Assembly: GCF_030814815.1 (NCBI RefSeq) | Contig: NZ_JAUSVR010000024.1 | Location: 1-45,257, forward strand | Direction of reading: 5' to 3' | Source: Ancylobacter amanitiformis | GTDB taxonomy: Bacteria; Pseudomonadota; Alphaproteobacteria; Rhizobiales; Xanthobacteraceae | Length of the DNA: 45,257 bases | Part shown: one piece after another, positions 34,630 to 43,848 of the stretch | Layout of the letters: each line of letters begins with the position of its first letter | Position numbering within the stretch: the first letter of the stretch is position 1 | Translations under genes and position numbers: made by a program | The notes under the pieces: model-generated | Database searches by the model: none | What the model was told of the DNA's origin: nothing | What the model saw: only the letters and a program-made list of their open reading frames with translations

Positions 34630-36270
34630 ATGATCATGCAGCGACTTCCGTTCTTGAGTGCTCTTGCGGTGGGAACCGCCCTCTCCGTCCTGATGGCCGC
34701 CGGCACGCCGGCCATGGCCAAGACGCCGGCGGACACGCTGGTCGAAGGCTTCGCCATCGACGACATCATCAGCATGGACCCGGCGGAATCCTTCGAGCTG
34801 ACCGCCGGCGAGGTCATCGGCAACATCTACAGCCAGCTGGTGCGCCTCGACCTGAGCGATACCAGCAAGGTGGTGGGCGATCTCGCCGCGAGCTGGACCG
34901 TCTCGGATGACGGGCTCACCTACACGTTCAAGCTCAAGCCGGGCCTGACCTTCGCCTCCGGCAACCCGATCACCGCCGAGGACTTCGCCTGGTCGTTCGA
35001 GCGCATGGTGAAGCTCGACAAGAGCCCGGCCTTCCTGCTCAACCAGTTCGGGCTTACCGGCGACAATGTCACCGAGAAGGTGAAGGCGCTCGACCCCTCG
35101 ACACTGACCATGACCGTCGACCAGCCTTACGCGCCGAGCTTCGTGCTCAACGTGATGGCGGCAAGCCCGATCTCGGCCATCGACAAGAAGCTGGTGCTGC
35201 CGCACGTCAAGGCGATCCCCGTCGACGCGACGAACAAGTACGATAACGATTTCGGCAATGGCTGGCTGAAGACCAATTTCGCGGGTTCCGGCCCGTTCAA
35301 GCTGCGCGAATGGCGGGCCAACGAGGCGGTCGTGCTGGAGCGCAATGACCGTTTCTATGGCGACAAGGCCAAGCTGCTGCGCGTGGTCTACCGCCATATG
35401 AAGGAAAGTGCCGGCCAGCGCCTCGCACTGGAGGCCGGCGATATCGACGTTGCCCGCAATCTGGAGCCGGGCGACCTTGCCGCGGTAGCCAGGAAAGAGG
35501 GGCTCAACGTCACCAGCGCCGCCAAGGGCACCGTCTACTATATCAGCTTCAACCAGAAGAACCCGAACCTCGCCAAGCCCGAGGTGCGCGAGGCGCTGAA
35601 ATACCTCATCAACTACGACGCCATCGGCGCGACGCTGATCAAGGGCATCGGCGAGATCCACCAGACCTTCCTGCCCAAGGGCCAGCTCGGCGCGCTCGAC
35701 GTCAATCCCTACAAGCTGGACGTCGCCAAGGCCAAGGAACTGCTGGCCAAGGCCGGCCTCACGGACGGCTTCAGCGTCACCATGGACGTGCGCAACACCC
35801 AGCCCGTAACCGGCATCGCCGAGGCCTTCCAGCAGACGGCGTCGCAGGCCGGCATCAAGATCAGCATCCTTCCGGGCGACGGCAAGCAGACCCTCACCAA
35901 ATACCGCGCCCGCAATCATGACATCTATATCGGGCAGTGGGGCTCGGACTACTGGGATCCGAACTCCAATGCGGAAACCTTCACCGCCAACCCCAACAAT
36001 GCCGACGACGCCACGTTCAAGACGCTTGCCTGGCGCAACGCATGGGACGTCCCGGACCTGACCGCCAAGACCAAGGCGGCGCTGCTGGAAAAGGACGGCG
36101 CCAAGCGCGCGGCGATCTATCAGGAGCTTCAGCAGGCGGTGCTGGATAGCAGCCCGTTCGCGCTGATCTTCCAGCAGACCGAGGTGGCGGGGCTGCGCGG
36201 CAACGTGAACGGCTTCAAGCTCGGGCCCACCTTCGACACCAATTTCGTCGCTCCGGTCTCCAAGAACTGA
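34630..36270 (+). CDS. Dipeptide/oligopeptide ABC transporter substrate-binding protein (DppA/OppA-like)
   Basis: 546-residue periplasmic binding protein (SBP_bac_5 type). Signal peptide with cleavage near AMA (residue ~33). Family strings: DTLVEGFAIDDIISMDPAES, VVGDLAASWTVSDDGLTYTF then KLKPGLTFASGNPITAEDFA, and IYIGQWGSDYWDPNSNAETF. The ATG at 34630 follows AGAAGAGG. It is 20 bp after the dipeptidase gene and the first transporter component. Family members bind peptides, D-peptides, opines or nickel; the neighbouring dipeptidase favours peptides. Confidence 0.93.
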   Translation: MIMQRLPFLSALAVGTALSVLMAAGTPAMAKTPADTLVEGFAIDDIISMDPAESFELTAGEVIGNIYSQLVRLDLSDTSKVVGDLAASWTVSDDGLTYTFKLKPGLTFASGNPITAEDFAWSFERMVKLDKSPAFLLNQFGLTGDNVTEKVKALDPSTLTMTVDQPYAPSFVLNVMAASPISAIDKKLVLPHVKAIPVDATNKYDNDFGNGWLKTNFAGSGPFKLREWRANEAVVLERNDRFYGDKAKLLRVVYRHMKESAGQRLALEAGDIDVARNLEPGDLAAVARKEGLNVTSAAKGTVYYISFNQKNPNLAKPEVREALKYLINYDAIGATLIKGIGEIHQTFLPKGQLGALDVNPYKLDVAKAKELLAKAGLTDGFSVTMDVRNTQPVTGIAEAFQQTASQAGIKISILPGDGKQTLTKYRARNHDIYIGQWGSDYWDPNSNAETFTANPNNADDATFKTLAWRNAWDVPDLTAKTKAALLEKDGAKRAAIYQELQQAVLDSSPFALIFQQTEVAGLRGNVNGFKLGPTFDTNFVAPVSKN

Positions 36271-36286
36271 GCGGAGGGCCGGTGCG

Positions 36287-37360
36287 ATGAGTTCGACGAC
36301 GATGTCCGAATCCGTTCGAGCCGGCCGCCCGTTTCATGTGAGGGCGTGGCCGGTCGCCATTGGAGTGCTGCGTTTCGCGGGGGTGGTGATCACCACCTTC
36401 CTCGGCCTGCTCGCCGTCACCTTCTTCATCGGCCGGGTCATCCCGGTCGATCCGGTGCTTGCCGTTCTGGGCGACCGCGCACCCGCCTCGGCGATCGAGC
36501 GGACCCGCGAGGCGATGGGCCTCAACCTGCCGATCTACCAGCAATTCTTCATCTATGTCCGGCAGGCGCTCGCGGGCGACTTCGGCACCTCCGTGCTCAC
36601 CACACATCCGGTGATGAGCGATATCGCCCGGGTGTTTCCCGCCACGATCGAGCTTGCCACGCTCGGCACGCTGATCGGCACCTCGCTGGGCATCCCGCTC
36701 GGCGTGCTGGCGGCGGTGAAGCGCGGCACGCTGCTCGACCAGCTCGTGCGCATCATCGGCCTGATCGGCTATTCCGTTCCCATCTTCTGGCTGGGACTTC
36801 TCGCGCTGCTGGTCTTCTACGCCAAGCTGGGCTGGGTCGCCTATCCCGGCCGTATCGGCATCGCCTTCGAATACAGCTTCACGCCGATCACCGGTCTCTA
36901 TCTCATCGATGCGCTCTGGCAGGGCGAGTGGGAAGTGGCTGTGGACGTCTTCCGCCACATCATCCTGCCAGCCGCGCTGCTCGGCTATTTCTCCATGGCC
37001 TATATCAGCCGCATGACCCGCAGCTTCATGCTGAACGAACTGGGGCAGGAGTACATCGTCGCGGCGCGGGCCAAGGGCTTGTCGGAAGCGCGCATCATCT
37101 GGTTCCACGCGCTGCGCAACGCAGCCGTGCCGCTGGTGACGGTGATCGCCCTCTCCTACGCCACGCTGCTGGAGGGGTCGGTGCTCACCGAGACCGTCTT
37201 CTCCTGGCCCGGCCTCGGCCTCTACATCACCAACTCGCTGCAGAATGCCGACATGAACGCCGTGCTCGGCGGCACCATCATCATCGGCTCCACCTTCATC
37301 GGCATCAACCTGCTGTCCGATCTGCTCTACCGGACGCTCGACCCGAGGACCCGCGCATGA
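36287..37360 (+). CDS. dppB: Dipeptide ABC transporter permease (DppB-like)
   Basis: 357 residues, six hydrophobic segments. The N-terminus has a ~25-residue cytoplasmic tail before the first helix. The EAA coupling loop is ARAKGLSEARIIWFHALRNA, and LTETVFSWPGLG is the DppB C-terminal hallmark. It overlaps dppC by 4 bp (ATGA). Gene symbol is by family. Confidence 0.92.
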   Translation: MSSTTMSESVRAGRPFHVRAWPVAIGVLRFAGVVITTFLGLLAVTFFIGRVIPVDPVLAVLGDRAPASAIERTREAMGLNLPIYQQFFIYVRQALAGDFGTSVLTTHPVMSDIARVFPATIELATLGTLIGTSLGIPLGVLAAVKRGTLLDQLVRIIGLIGYSVPIFWLGLLALLVFYAKLGWVAYPGRIGIAFEYSFTPITGLYLIDALWQGEWEVAVDVFRHIILPAALLGYFSMAYISRMTRSFMLNELGQEYIVAARAKGLSEARIIWFHALRNAAVPLVTVIALSYATLLEGSVLTETVFSWPGLGLYITNSLQNADMNAVLGGTIIIGSTFIGINLLSDLLYRTLDPRTRA

Positions 37361-38286
37361 CGGACGTCCCCGCTGCCCCGCGAAGCACCCGCGCCTGGCT
37401 GCTCTCGGACCGGCCGCAATCGCGTGCCCAGGCGCGCCTCGGGCGGGCCTATATCAGCTGGCTTCGCTTCGCCTCCAACCCGCTGGCGCTGGTCGGCCTC
37501 GCCATCCTGTTGGTGCTCGTTCTGGTCGCGGCCTTCGCCAACATTCTCGCCCCGCACTCGCCGACGGCGGGAGACCTGGCCGGCGCCCAGCTGCTGCCGC
37601 CGCTCTCGCCCGGCTATCTGCTGGGCACCGACGACCAGGGCCGCGACATCCTCTCGCGCCTCATCCACGGCTCGCGGCTGACATTGACGGTGGTGCTGCT
37701 TGTCGCCGTCATCACCGCGCCGGTCGGCCTCCTGGTCGGCACCGTCGCCGGCTATGCGGGCGGATGGGTGGACGGCGTGCTGATGCGGATCACCGACATC
37801 TTCCTCGCCTTTCCCAAGCTGGTTCTTGCACTGGCGCTGGTTGCCGCGCTCGGGCCGGGAATCGAGAATGCCGTGATCGCCATCGCCGTCACCTCGTGGC
37901 CACCCTATGCCCGCATGGCACGGGCGGAGACGATGGCGGTGCGCCATTCCGACTATATCGCCGCGGTGCGGCTGATGGGCGCCTCGCCGGTCCGGGTCGT
38001 GCTGCGCCATGTGATGCCCATGTGCCTCTCCTCGCTGATCGTCCGGGTGACGCTCGACATGGCCGGCATCATCCTGATCGCCGCCGGCCTCGGCTTTCTC
38101 GGCCTCGGCGCCCAACCGCCTTCGCCGGAATGGGGCGCGATGATCGCCTCCGGCCGTCGCTTCATCCTCGACCAGTGGTGGGTGGCGACCATGCCGGGCA
38201 TGGCGATCCTCATCGTCAGCCTGGGCTTCAACCTGGTGGGTGACGGCCTGCGCGATTCGCTCGATCCGCGGGAGGCGGGACAATGA
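37357..38286 (+). CDS. dppC: Dipeptide ABC transporter permease (DppC-like)
   Basis: 309 residues. YLLGTDDQGRDILSRLIHGS is the DppC/OppC hallmark after the first helix; the EAA loop is AAVRLMGASPVRVVLRHVMP. The start overlaps the dppB stop and the gene overlaps dppD by 4 bp. The two permeases form the channel. The long frame that reads through dppB in this phase is an artefact. Confidence 0.93.
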   Translation: MTDVPAAPRSTRAWLLSDRPQSRAQARLGRAYISWLRFASNPLALVGLAILLVLVLVAAFANILAPHSPTAGDLAGAQLLPPLSPGYLLGTDDQGRDILSRLIHGSRLTLTVVLLVAVITAPVGLLVGTVAGYAGGWVDGVLMRITDIFLAFPKLVLALALVAALGPGIENAVIAIAVTSWPPYARMARAETMAVRHSDYIAAVRLMGASPVRVVLRHVMPMCLSSLIVRVTLDMAGIILIAAGLGFLGLGAQPPSPEWGAMIASGRRFILDQWWVATMPGMAILIVSLGFNLVGDGLRDSLDPREAGQ

Positions 38287-39116
38287 GGCCTCTGCTCCAT
38301 GTCGACGACCTGAAAGTGTCGTTTCCCACCCGCAGCGGCCTCGTCGAGGCGGTCCGGGGCGTCAGCTTCACCCTGGGCCGCGAGCGGCTGGGCATTGTCG
38401 GGGAAAGCGGCTCGGGCAAATCGCAGACCGGACGCGCCATCATGGGGCTGACGCCGCCGCAGGCCCGCATTTCGGCGGCGCGGCTGGAGTTCGACGGCAT
38501 CGACCTTCTCTCCGCCCCGCCCAAGCTGCGCCGCAGCCTGCGCGGGGGGCGGATCGCCATGGTGCTGCAGGACCCGAAATACTCGCTCAACCCGGTCATG
38601 AGCATTGGCCGGCAAATCGTGGAGACGCTGCGCACCCACGAGAACGTCTCCCGCAAGGTGGCGCGCGAGCGAGCGCTCGACATGCTCGCGGCCGTGCAGA
38701 TTCGCGATCCCGCCCGCGTGTTCGACCTGTATCCGCATGAGGTCTCCGGCGGCATGGGCCAGCGCGCCATGATCGCGATGATGCTGGTCGCCGGCCCCGA
38801 ACTGCTGATCGCGGACGAACCCACCTCCGCGCTCGATGTCACCGTGCAGCTCGAAGTCTTGTCCATTCTCGACCGGCTGGTCGCCGACCGGGGCATGGGC
38901 CTTGTCTTCGTCTCCCATGACCTGCGCCTGGTCTCGTCCTTCTGCGACCGCGTGCTGGTCATGTATGCGGGAAAGGTGGTCGAGGAAATCGCCGCCTCGG
39001 AACTGGGCAACGCCCGCCACCCCTACACCCGCGGGCTGCTCAACTGCATGCCGACGCTGGGCACGAACCGCCATCCCCTGCCCGTTCTCGACCGCCAGCC
39101 GGAGTGGCGCCTATGA
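38283..39116 (+). CDS. dppD: Dipeptide ABC transporter ATP-binding protein (DppD-like)
   Basis: 277 residues. Walker A GESGSGKSQ, signature VSGGMGQRAMIAMML, Walker B LLIADEPTSALD, H-loop FVSHDLRLVSSFC, and a short DppD/OppD C-terminal tail (HPYTRGLLNCMP). It lacks the longer cysteine-rich tail that carries an iron-sulfur cluster in some DppD proteins. The start overlaps dppC and the end overlaps dppF (ATGA). Confidence 0.92.
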   Translation: MRPLLHVDDLKVSFPTRSGLVEAVRGVSFTLGRERLGIVGESGSGKSQTGRAIMGLTPPQARISAARLEFDGIDLLSAPPKLRRSLRGGRIAMVLQDPKYSLNPVMSIGRQIVETLRTHENVSRKVARERALDMLAAVQIRDPARVFDLYPHEVSGGMGQRAMIAMMLVAGPELLIADEPTSALDVTVQLEVLSILDRLVADRGMGLVFVSHDLRLVSSFCDRVLVMYAGKVVEEIAASELGNARHPYTRGLLNCMPTLGTNRHPLPVLDRQPEWRL

Positions 39117-39892
39117 CCATCGACAGCATGTCCCCGGCGCTCTCGGTCAAGAATCTCAGCGTGGTTTATGGCGGCTATCATGCGCTGGACCAGCTGAGCG
39201 TCGACATCACCCCGGGCGAGGCCTTCGGTCTGGTCGGCGAATCCGGATCGGGCAAGTCGACACTGCTGCGCGCCGTGGCAGGCCTCGCCCCGGTCACGTC
39301 CGGCTCGATCCGGCTGCAGGGCGAGACGCTCAAGCCGGGACGGCGGGAAAGAACCTATTACTCCCGCGTGCAGATGGTGTTTCAGGACCCGTTCGGATCG
39401 CTGCACCCGCGCCAGACCATCGACCGGCAATTGCTGGAGCCGCTGGCGATCCATGGGGTGGGGGATGGCGAGCGCCGGATCCTGCGCGCGCTCGACGAGG
39501 TCGGCCTCGGCGCCGGCTTCCGGTTCCGCTACCCGCACCAATTGTCCGGCGGCCAGCGCCAGCGCGTCGCCATCGCCCGGGCCCTCATCCTCGAACCGAC
39601 GATCCTGCTGCTCGACGAGCCCACCTCCGCGCTCGATGCCTCGGTGCAGGCGGAGGTGCTCAACCTGCTCGAACAGGTTCGCCGCGATCGCCGGCTGACC
39701 TTCGTCATGGTCACGCACGATCTCGGAGTGGTGACCCACATGTGCGAGCGCATCGCCGTCCTGCAGCACGGCCGGATGGTGGAGCTTGTCGCGGCCAATG
39801 ACCTCGTCGCCGGCCGTATCACCACCGAGTATACCCGCCAGCTCATGCGAGCGAGCGAGGGCTTCGTCCGCGCGAGTGGCCTCGCGGCCTGA
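39113..39892 (+). CDS. dppF: Dipeptide ABC transporter ATP-binding protein (DppF-like)
   Basis: 259 residues from ATG 39113 with GGAG at 39101-39104; a GTG at 39104 would add three. Walker A GESGSGKST, Q-loop MVFQDPFGSLHPRQTI, signature LSGGQRQRVAIARAL, Walker B ILLLDEPTSALD, and H-loop MVTHDLGVVTHMC. It closes the dipeptidase-dppABCDF operon and converges on the AraC-type regulator gene 63 bp downstream. Confidence 0.92.
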   Translation: MTIDSMSPALSVKNLSVVYGGYHALDQLSVDITPGEAFGLVGESGSGKSTLLRAVAGLAPVTSGSIRLQGETLKPGRRERTYYSRVQMVFQDPFGSLHPRQTIDRQLLEPLAIHGVGDGERRILRALDEVGLGAGFRFRYPHQLSGGQRQRVAIARALILEPTILLLDEPTSALDASVQAEVLNLLEQVRRDRRLTFVMVTHDLGVVTHMCERIAVLQHGRMVELVAANDLVAGRITTEYTRQLMRASEGFVRASGLAA

Positions 39893-39955
39893 CCGACCTG
39901 GCGCGCCCGCGAGCGTCGCGTGCCAGACGTTCATCTACACGTCGCTCGAAGCGCT

Positions 39956-41071
39956 CTATCGGCAATGGGTCGGCGGCTTGCCGAATTTGGCCTTGAACGC
40001 CGTGGCCAGGTGCGCGCAGTCGGAAAAGCCGGTCTCGTAGGCGATTTCGGTCACCGAGCGCTGGGTGTTCTCCACCAGCCAGCGGGCATAGCGCAGCCGC
40101 GTTTCGAGAATGAACCGCTTGGGCGTCATGCCGATCTGCTCCTTGAACAGCCGGCCGAATTGCCGGCTGCTCAGGCCGACACGGGTGGCGATGTCGTCGG
40201 GGGTCGCGTCCTGCCCCATTCGGCTTTCGATGATGACCACTGCCTGCTGGATGCGCGGATCGGCCGAATAGCGGAAGTTCGATGCCCTCGCGCGGTCGAA
40301 CTCGCTGGTGGCCGGCTGATTGGCCAGCGACAGTTGGTGCACCACCTTGGCGGCCCTGTCGGCGCCGCAATGGGTCCGGATCAGGTCGGTCATCAGGCTG
40401 AGGATCGAGACACCGCCCGGCACGGTGATACGGTCGCCATCGGCCAGGAAGTCGTCGCGCGAGGAGATGCGCAGCGAGGGGAACGCCGCATGGAAATCCT
40501 CGCGGTGGAACGGATGAACCGCCACCTTGCGCCCCGCCAGCAGCCCCTCCTGGGCCAGCACGAAAACGCCGGTGCACACGCCGATGATCGGCACCCCGGC
40601 CGAGTCCGCGATCCGGAGATAATCGCGATGCCGGCTTGAGGCCGCCCGTAACTGCGGCAGCAATCCTCCGATGGCCACGAGATAATCGAAATCGGTGGGA
40701 TTGACGTAAGGCAGGTCCGCCTGCACGCGAAGGCCGCAACTGGCGGCCACCGCGGCGCCGCGATCACCGACGACGAACCATCGGCAGTGCACGGGCTGGG
40801 AATTATCGCCGAAATCGCCGGCATGCCGTAGCGATTCCACGATGCCGGTAAGCGACATCATCGGGAAGCCCGGCCACAGGAGAATGCCGATCGTGAGTTC
40901 CGGCCGGCGGTCCGGCACGCTGGAAAGGCGCTGCGACCAGAGGCCGTCCAGCCATGTCACGTAATCGCTGCCCAACTCGCGACGGCTCGCATCTTCGCCG
41001 GCATCCAGAGCCATTGCCGGCAGGGGTTCGACACCGGGTGCCGATCGCCCGCCCCGCTGCTGCACGGGCAT
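39956..41071 (-). CDS. GATase1/DJ-1-type AraC-family transcriptional regulator
   Basis: 371 residues. Residues ~58-225 form a DJ-1/PfpI-like domain with Cys166 in GVCTGVFVLAQEGLLAG; residues ~265-371 hold two AraC helix-turn-helix motifs (PDDIATRVGLSSRQFGRLFK and VTEIAYETGFSDCAHLATAF). This GlxA/CdhR/ArgR-type architecture usually senses amines, amino acids or betaines. The start at 41071 has a strong GGAGG about 5 bp upstream; a much longer frame upstream is antisense to the amidase gene. It is divergent from the amidase-DadA operon and convergent with dpp, so it is the likely activator of one or both. Confidence 0.93.
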   Translation of the reverse strand: MPVQQRGGRSAPGVEPLPAMALDAGEDASRRELGSDYVTWLDGLWSQRLSSVPDRRPELTIGILLWPGFPMMSLTGIVESLRHAGDFGDNSQPVHCRWFVVGDRGAAVAASCGLRVQADLPYVNPTDFDYLVAIGGLLPQLRAASSRHRDYLRIADSAGVPIIGVCTGVFVLAQEGLLAGRKVAVHPFHREDFHAAFPSLRISSRDDFLADGDRITVPGGVSILSLMTDLIRTHCGADRAAKVVHQLSLANQPATSEFDRARASNFRYSADPRIQQAVVIIESRMGQDATPDDIATRVGLSSRQFGRLFKEQIGMTPKRFILETRLRYARWLVENTQRSVTEIAYETGFSDCAHLATAFKAKFGKPPTHCR

Positions 41072-41127
41072 TAAAAACCTCCAACGAAAAGTCCGAAATC
41101 TAAAATCCGGCGGCGGTCCATCGTCAG

Positions 41128-41167
41128 TAAATCCAGAAAGAAAGCGATAAATCCAGAAAGCAAGCGA
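41128..41167. promoter_or_regulatory. 20-bp tandem direct repeat, candidate AraC-type operator
   Basis: taaatccagaaagaaagcga (41128-41147) is followed directly by taaatccagaaagcaagcga (41148-41167), 19/20 identical. The 20-bp period is about two helical turns, as in direct-repeat sites of AraC/XylS activators. A partial match (taaaatccgg) lies at 41101-41110. The repeats sit between the divergent AraC-type regulator and the amidase-DadA operon, 57 bp before the amidase ATG. Confidence 0.65.
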
Positions 41168-41224
41168 CGTGCCATGGCGAAGTTTCAAAAGCCACGCATC
41201 GCGAACCGATGAAAGTTGCCCGCC

Positions 41225-42631
41225 ATGGACATACTCCGCCTGGACGCCATCGAGATCGGCGCGAGGATACGCGATGGACGGCTGACAAGCCGGGAAGCCG
41301 TGCGCCAGAGCCTGGAGCGGATCGACGCTGTCGATGGCGTGCTGCATGCCTTCGTGCTGAGGCTCGACGAACGGGCGACGAGACTGGCGGACGAGCGGGA
41401 CCGGGAGAGGGCCTCCGGCAGGCTGCGCAGTGCCCTCCACGGGGTGCCGGTCGCGGTCAAGGACCTCTTCGACATCGAGGGCTACCGCACCGGCTCGGGG
41501 TCGCGCAGCTTCCCGAACCACAGGGCGGCGGTCTCCGCCAGCGCCGTGCGCAAGTTGGAGGAGGCCGGCGCGGTGATCGTCGGCAAGACCCACACGGTGG
41601 AATTTGCGTTCGGCGGATGGGGCACCAACCCGGTGCTGGGCGCGCCCGTCAACCCCTATGACAGCAAGGTGCATCGCGCGCCCGGCGGCTCGAGCAGCGG
41701 CTCGGCCGTCGCCGTGGCAAGCGGCATGGTACCGCTGGCGCTCGGCACCGATACCGGCGGCTCGATCCGCATCCCCGCAGCGTTCTGCGGCCTGTTCGGC
41801 CACAAGTCGACGCCCGGGTTGATCAGCCGTGGCGGCATGCGCTACCTCTCCCCCTCCCATGACAGCGTCGGCGCGCTTGCCCGCAGCGTGCGGGACCTGC
41901 GCGCGGCGATGGGCATTCTGGCCGGGCCGGACGTGGAGGACACCGCCACCCTCGCCCTGCCCGCCATTGCCTTCGGCGGGCGCGACGAGGCTTTTTCCGG
42001 GTCGATACGGTTCGCCACGCTGGACGATCCCGCGCTCGAACGGCTCGATGACGAGGTGCGGCAGCGGTTCCGCGCGACACTGGACCGGCTCGGCGACCGG
42101 CTCGATGCCATCGGCACCCTGAGGCTGCCGGTGCCGCTCGCGACGATGTGCGACAAGGCCGGACGGCTGATGTCGGCGGAGAGCTATGCCAGCCTTCACA
42201 CAATCACCGAGGATCCCGCCACCGACGTCGCGCCCGAAATCCGCGCGCGCATCAATCTCGGCCGCAGCATTTCCGCGTCGGAAGTGGCCGAACTCCACGC
42301 ACTGAAGCGGCAGTGGAAGGCACAGTTCGCCGAAGCCTTCGCCGGCTATGACATTCTCGTCATGCCGGGCGTGCCGATCGCGCCGCCGCCGCTCTCCGAC
42401 ATCGACCAGTCCAACATGGTGCTGAGCCTTTTCGGGCGCTATGTGAACATGCTGGACCTGTGCGCGGCGTCGGTGCCGGTGGGCCTGACAAGCGACGGTC
42501 TGCCCATCGGGATCACGCTGATCGGCCGCGGGCTCGACGATTGGCGGGTTCTGGCGGTTGCCGCCATGCTGGAACGCGAGGCGCTTGCGGCGCTCAGCCC
42601 GCCTGTCGGCTTTGAGCGCGCGCCTTCATGA
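41225..42631 (+). CDS. Amidase signature family hydrolase
   Basis: 468 residues from ATG 41225. Triad: Lys79 (PVAVKDLFD), cis-Ser156 (GGSSSGS) and Ser180 (DTGGSIRIP), 24 residues apart. It is closer to aryl/alkyl amidases of the GatA class (RTGSGSRSF, GLFGHKSTPG) than to the other two amidases here. It overlaps the DadA-like gene by 4 bp (ATGA), so the two are translationally coupled; the amidase may release an amino acid that DadA then oxidises. Regulation is probably by the divergent AraC-type protein through the 20-bp repeats. Substrate unproven. Confidence 0.92.
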   Translation: MDILRLDAIEIGARIRDGRLTSREAVRQSLERIDAVDGVLHAFVLRLDERATRLADERDRERASGRLRSALHGVPVAVKDLFDIEGYRTGSGSRSFPNHRAAVSASAVRKLEEAGAVIVGKTHTVEFAFGGWGTNPVLGAPVNPYDSKVHRAPGGSSSGSAVAVASGMVPLALGTDTGGSIRIPAAFCGLFGHKSTPGLISRGGMRYLSPSHDSVGALARSVRDLRAAMGILAGPDVEDTATLALPAIAFGGRDEAFSGSIRFATLDDPALERLDDEVRQRFRATLDRLGDRLDAIGTLRLPVPLATMCDKAGRLMSAESYASLHTITEDPATDVAPEIRARINLGRSISASEVAELHALKRQWKAQFAEAFAGYDILVMPGVPIAPPPLSDIDQSNMVLSLFGRYVNMLDLCAASVPVGLTSDGLPIGITLIGRGLDDWRVLAVAAMLEREALAALSPPVGFERAPS

Positions 42632-43848
42632 GCCGCAGGAGGATTGCCGTCATCGGCGCCGGCGTGGTCGGCGTCAGCACGGCATACGGGCTCGCCCGGC
42701 AGGGTCACGATGTGATCCTGGTCGACGCCCGCGCCGAACCCGGGCGCGGCGCCAGCGCGGGCAACGCCGCCCAGCTCTCCTATGCCTATGGCGATGCCAT
42801 GGCCTCCCCCGCCCTGCTACGGCACCTGCCGGCCATCGCGCTCGGTCGCGACCCGGCCTTTCGCGTCACGTGGAGCCTTGACCCGCATTTCCTTATCTGG
42901 GGCGTACGCTTTCTCGCCAATGCCGGATCCGCGCGGTGGTGGAGCAACACGGCCCACATTCTCGATCTTGCCGAGGTCTCGCGGCGTGAAATGGCCAGCC
43001 TTCTCGCCGAGGTGGACCTCTCCTTCTCCTATCGCATGGCGGGAAAGCTTCATCTGTATGCCAGTGCGGCCGGGCTCGACGCGATGCGCCCGACCGTGCA
43101 GCGCAAGCGCGAGCGCGGGCTGGCGCAAAACCTGCTCAGCCGTGCCGAGGCGACATTGATCGAACCCGCGCTGGAGGCGTTCGAGGGCGCCGTCATCGGC
43201 GCCGTGCACACGCCACAGGATGCCGTCGGCGATTGCGCCGAATACTGCCGCGGGCTCACCGCCCATCTCGTCCGTCACTACGGCATCACGACGCTGTTCG
43301 ATCACACCGTCACCGGCTTCGCTCGAAAGGGGCGACGGCTGCACGCCGTGCAGTTTCGCGACCGTGACGCGCTCCCCGTCGATCTCGCGGTGGTTGCCGC
43401 TGGACCGCAGGCGCTGAACCTGCTGCGCGACTTGCCGGAGGCGCAGGCCATCTGGCCGGTGCGCGGCTATTCGCTGACCCTGCCGGCACCGGCCGGGACA
43501 CCGTCGGTGAGCCTCACCGATGTCAGCCGCAAGCTCGCCTTCGCCCGTATCGGCGACCGCTTTCGCGTCGCGGGGCTGGCCGACATCGCGCCGCGCGGCG
43601 GCCGCTTCGATGAGGCCCGCTGCGAGGCCCTGGAAAAGACGGCACGCAGCGTGTTCCCGCACCTCTTCAACCACACATCCGAGGTTTGCCGCTGGTCCGG
43701 CGAGCGGCCGATGACGCCGTCATCCCGACCGCTGATCGGGCGCTCGCGCCTCACCGCCGGCCTGTATTACAATATCGGCCACGGCATGCTCGGCTGGACC
43801 CTCGCGCTGGGCACGGCACGGCGCCTCGTCGATATGATCGCGGAGTAA
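42628..43848 (+). CDS. FAD-dependent D-amino-acid dehydrogenase-like oxidoreductase (DadA family)
   Basis: 406 residues. FAD-binding motif GAGVVG at 10-15 with an acidic residue (Asp33) closing strand 2, ASAGNAAQLSYAYGDAMASP after the dinucleotide domain, and the C-terminal GHGMLGWTLALGTARRLVD with the FAD-contacting Gly-rich loop. These fit DadA, which deaminates D-amino acids to 2-oxo acids and passes electrons to the respiratory chain; the DAO superfamily also includes sarcosine and glycine oxidases, so the substrate is inferred. It overlaps the amidase gene by 4 bp. Confidence 0.9.
   Translation: MSRRRIAVIGAGVVGVSTAYGLARQGHDVILVDARAEPGRGASAGNAAQLSYAYGDAMASPALLRHLPAIALGRDPAFRVTWSLDPHFLIWGVRFLANAGSARWWSNTAHILDLAEVSRREMASLLAEVDLSFSYRMAGKLHLYASAAGLDAMRPTVQRKRERGLAQNLLSRAEATLIEPALEAFEGAVIGAVHTPQDAVGDCAEYCRGLTAHLVRHYGITTLFDHTVTGFARKGRRLHAVQFRDRDALPVDLAVVAAGPQALNLLRDLPEAQAIWPVRGYSLTLPAPAGTPSVSLTDVSRKLAFARIGDRFRVAGLADIAPRGGRFDEARCEALEKTARSVFPHLFNHTSEVCRWSGERPMTPSSRPLIGRSRLTAGLYYNIGHGMLGWTLALGTARRLVDMIAE

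Noticed and set aside
37357..38286. dppC read as a 646-residue protein from 36346
   Set aside because: The upstream part is an out-of-frame reading of dppB; the ATGA overlap at 37357 is the natural start.
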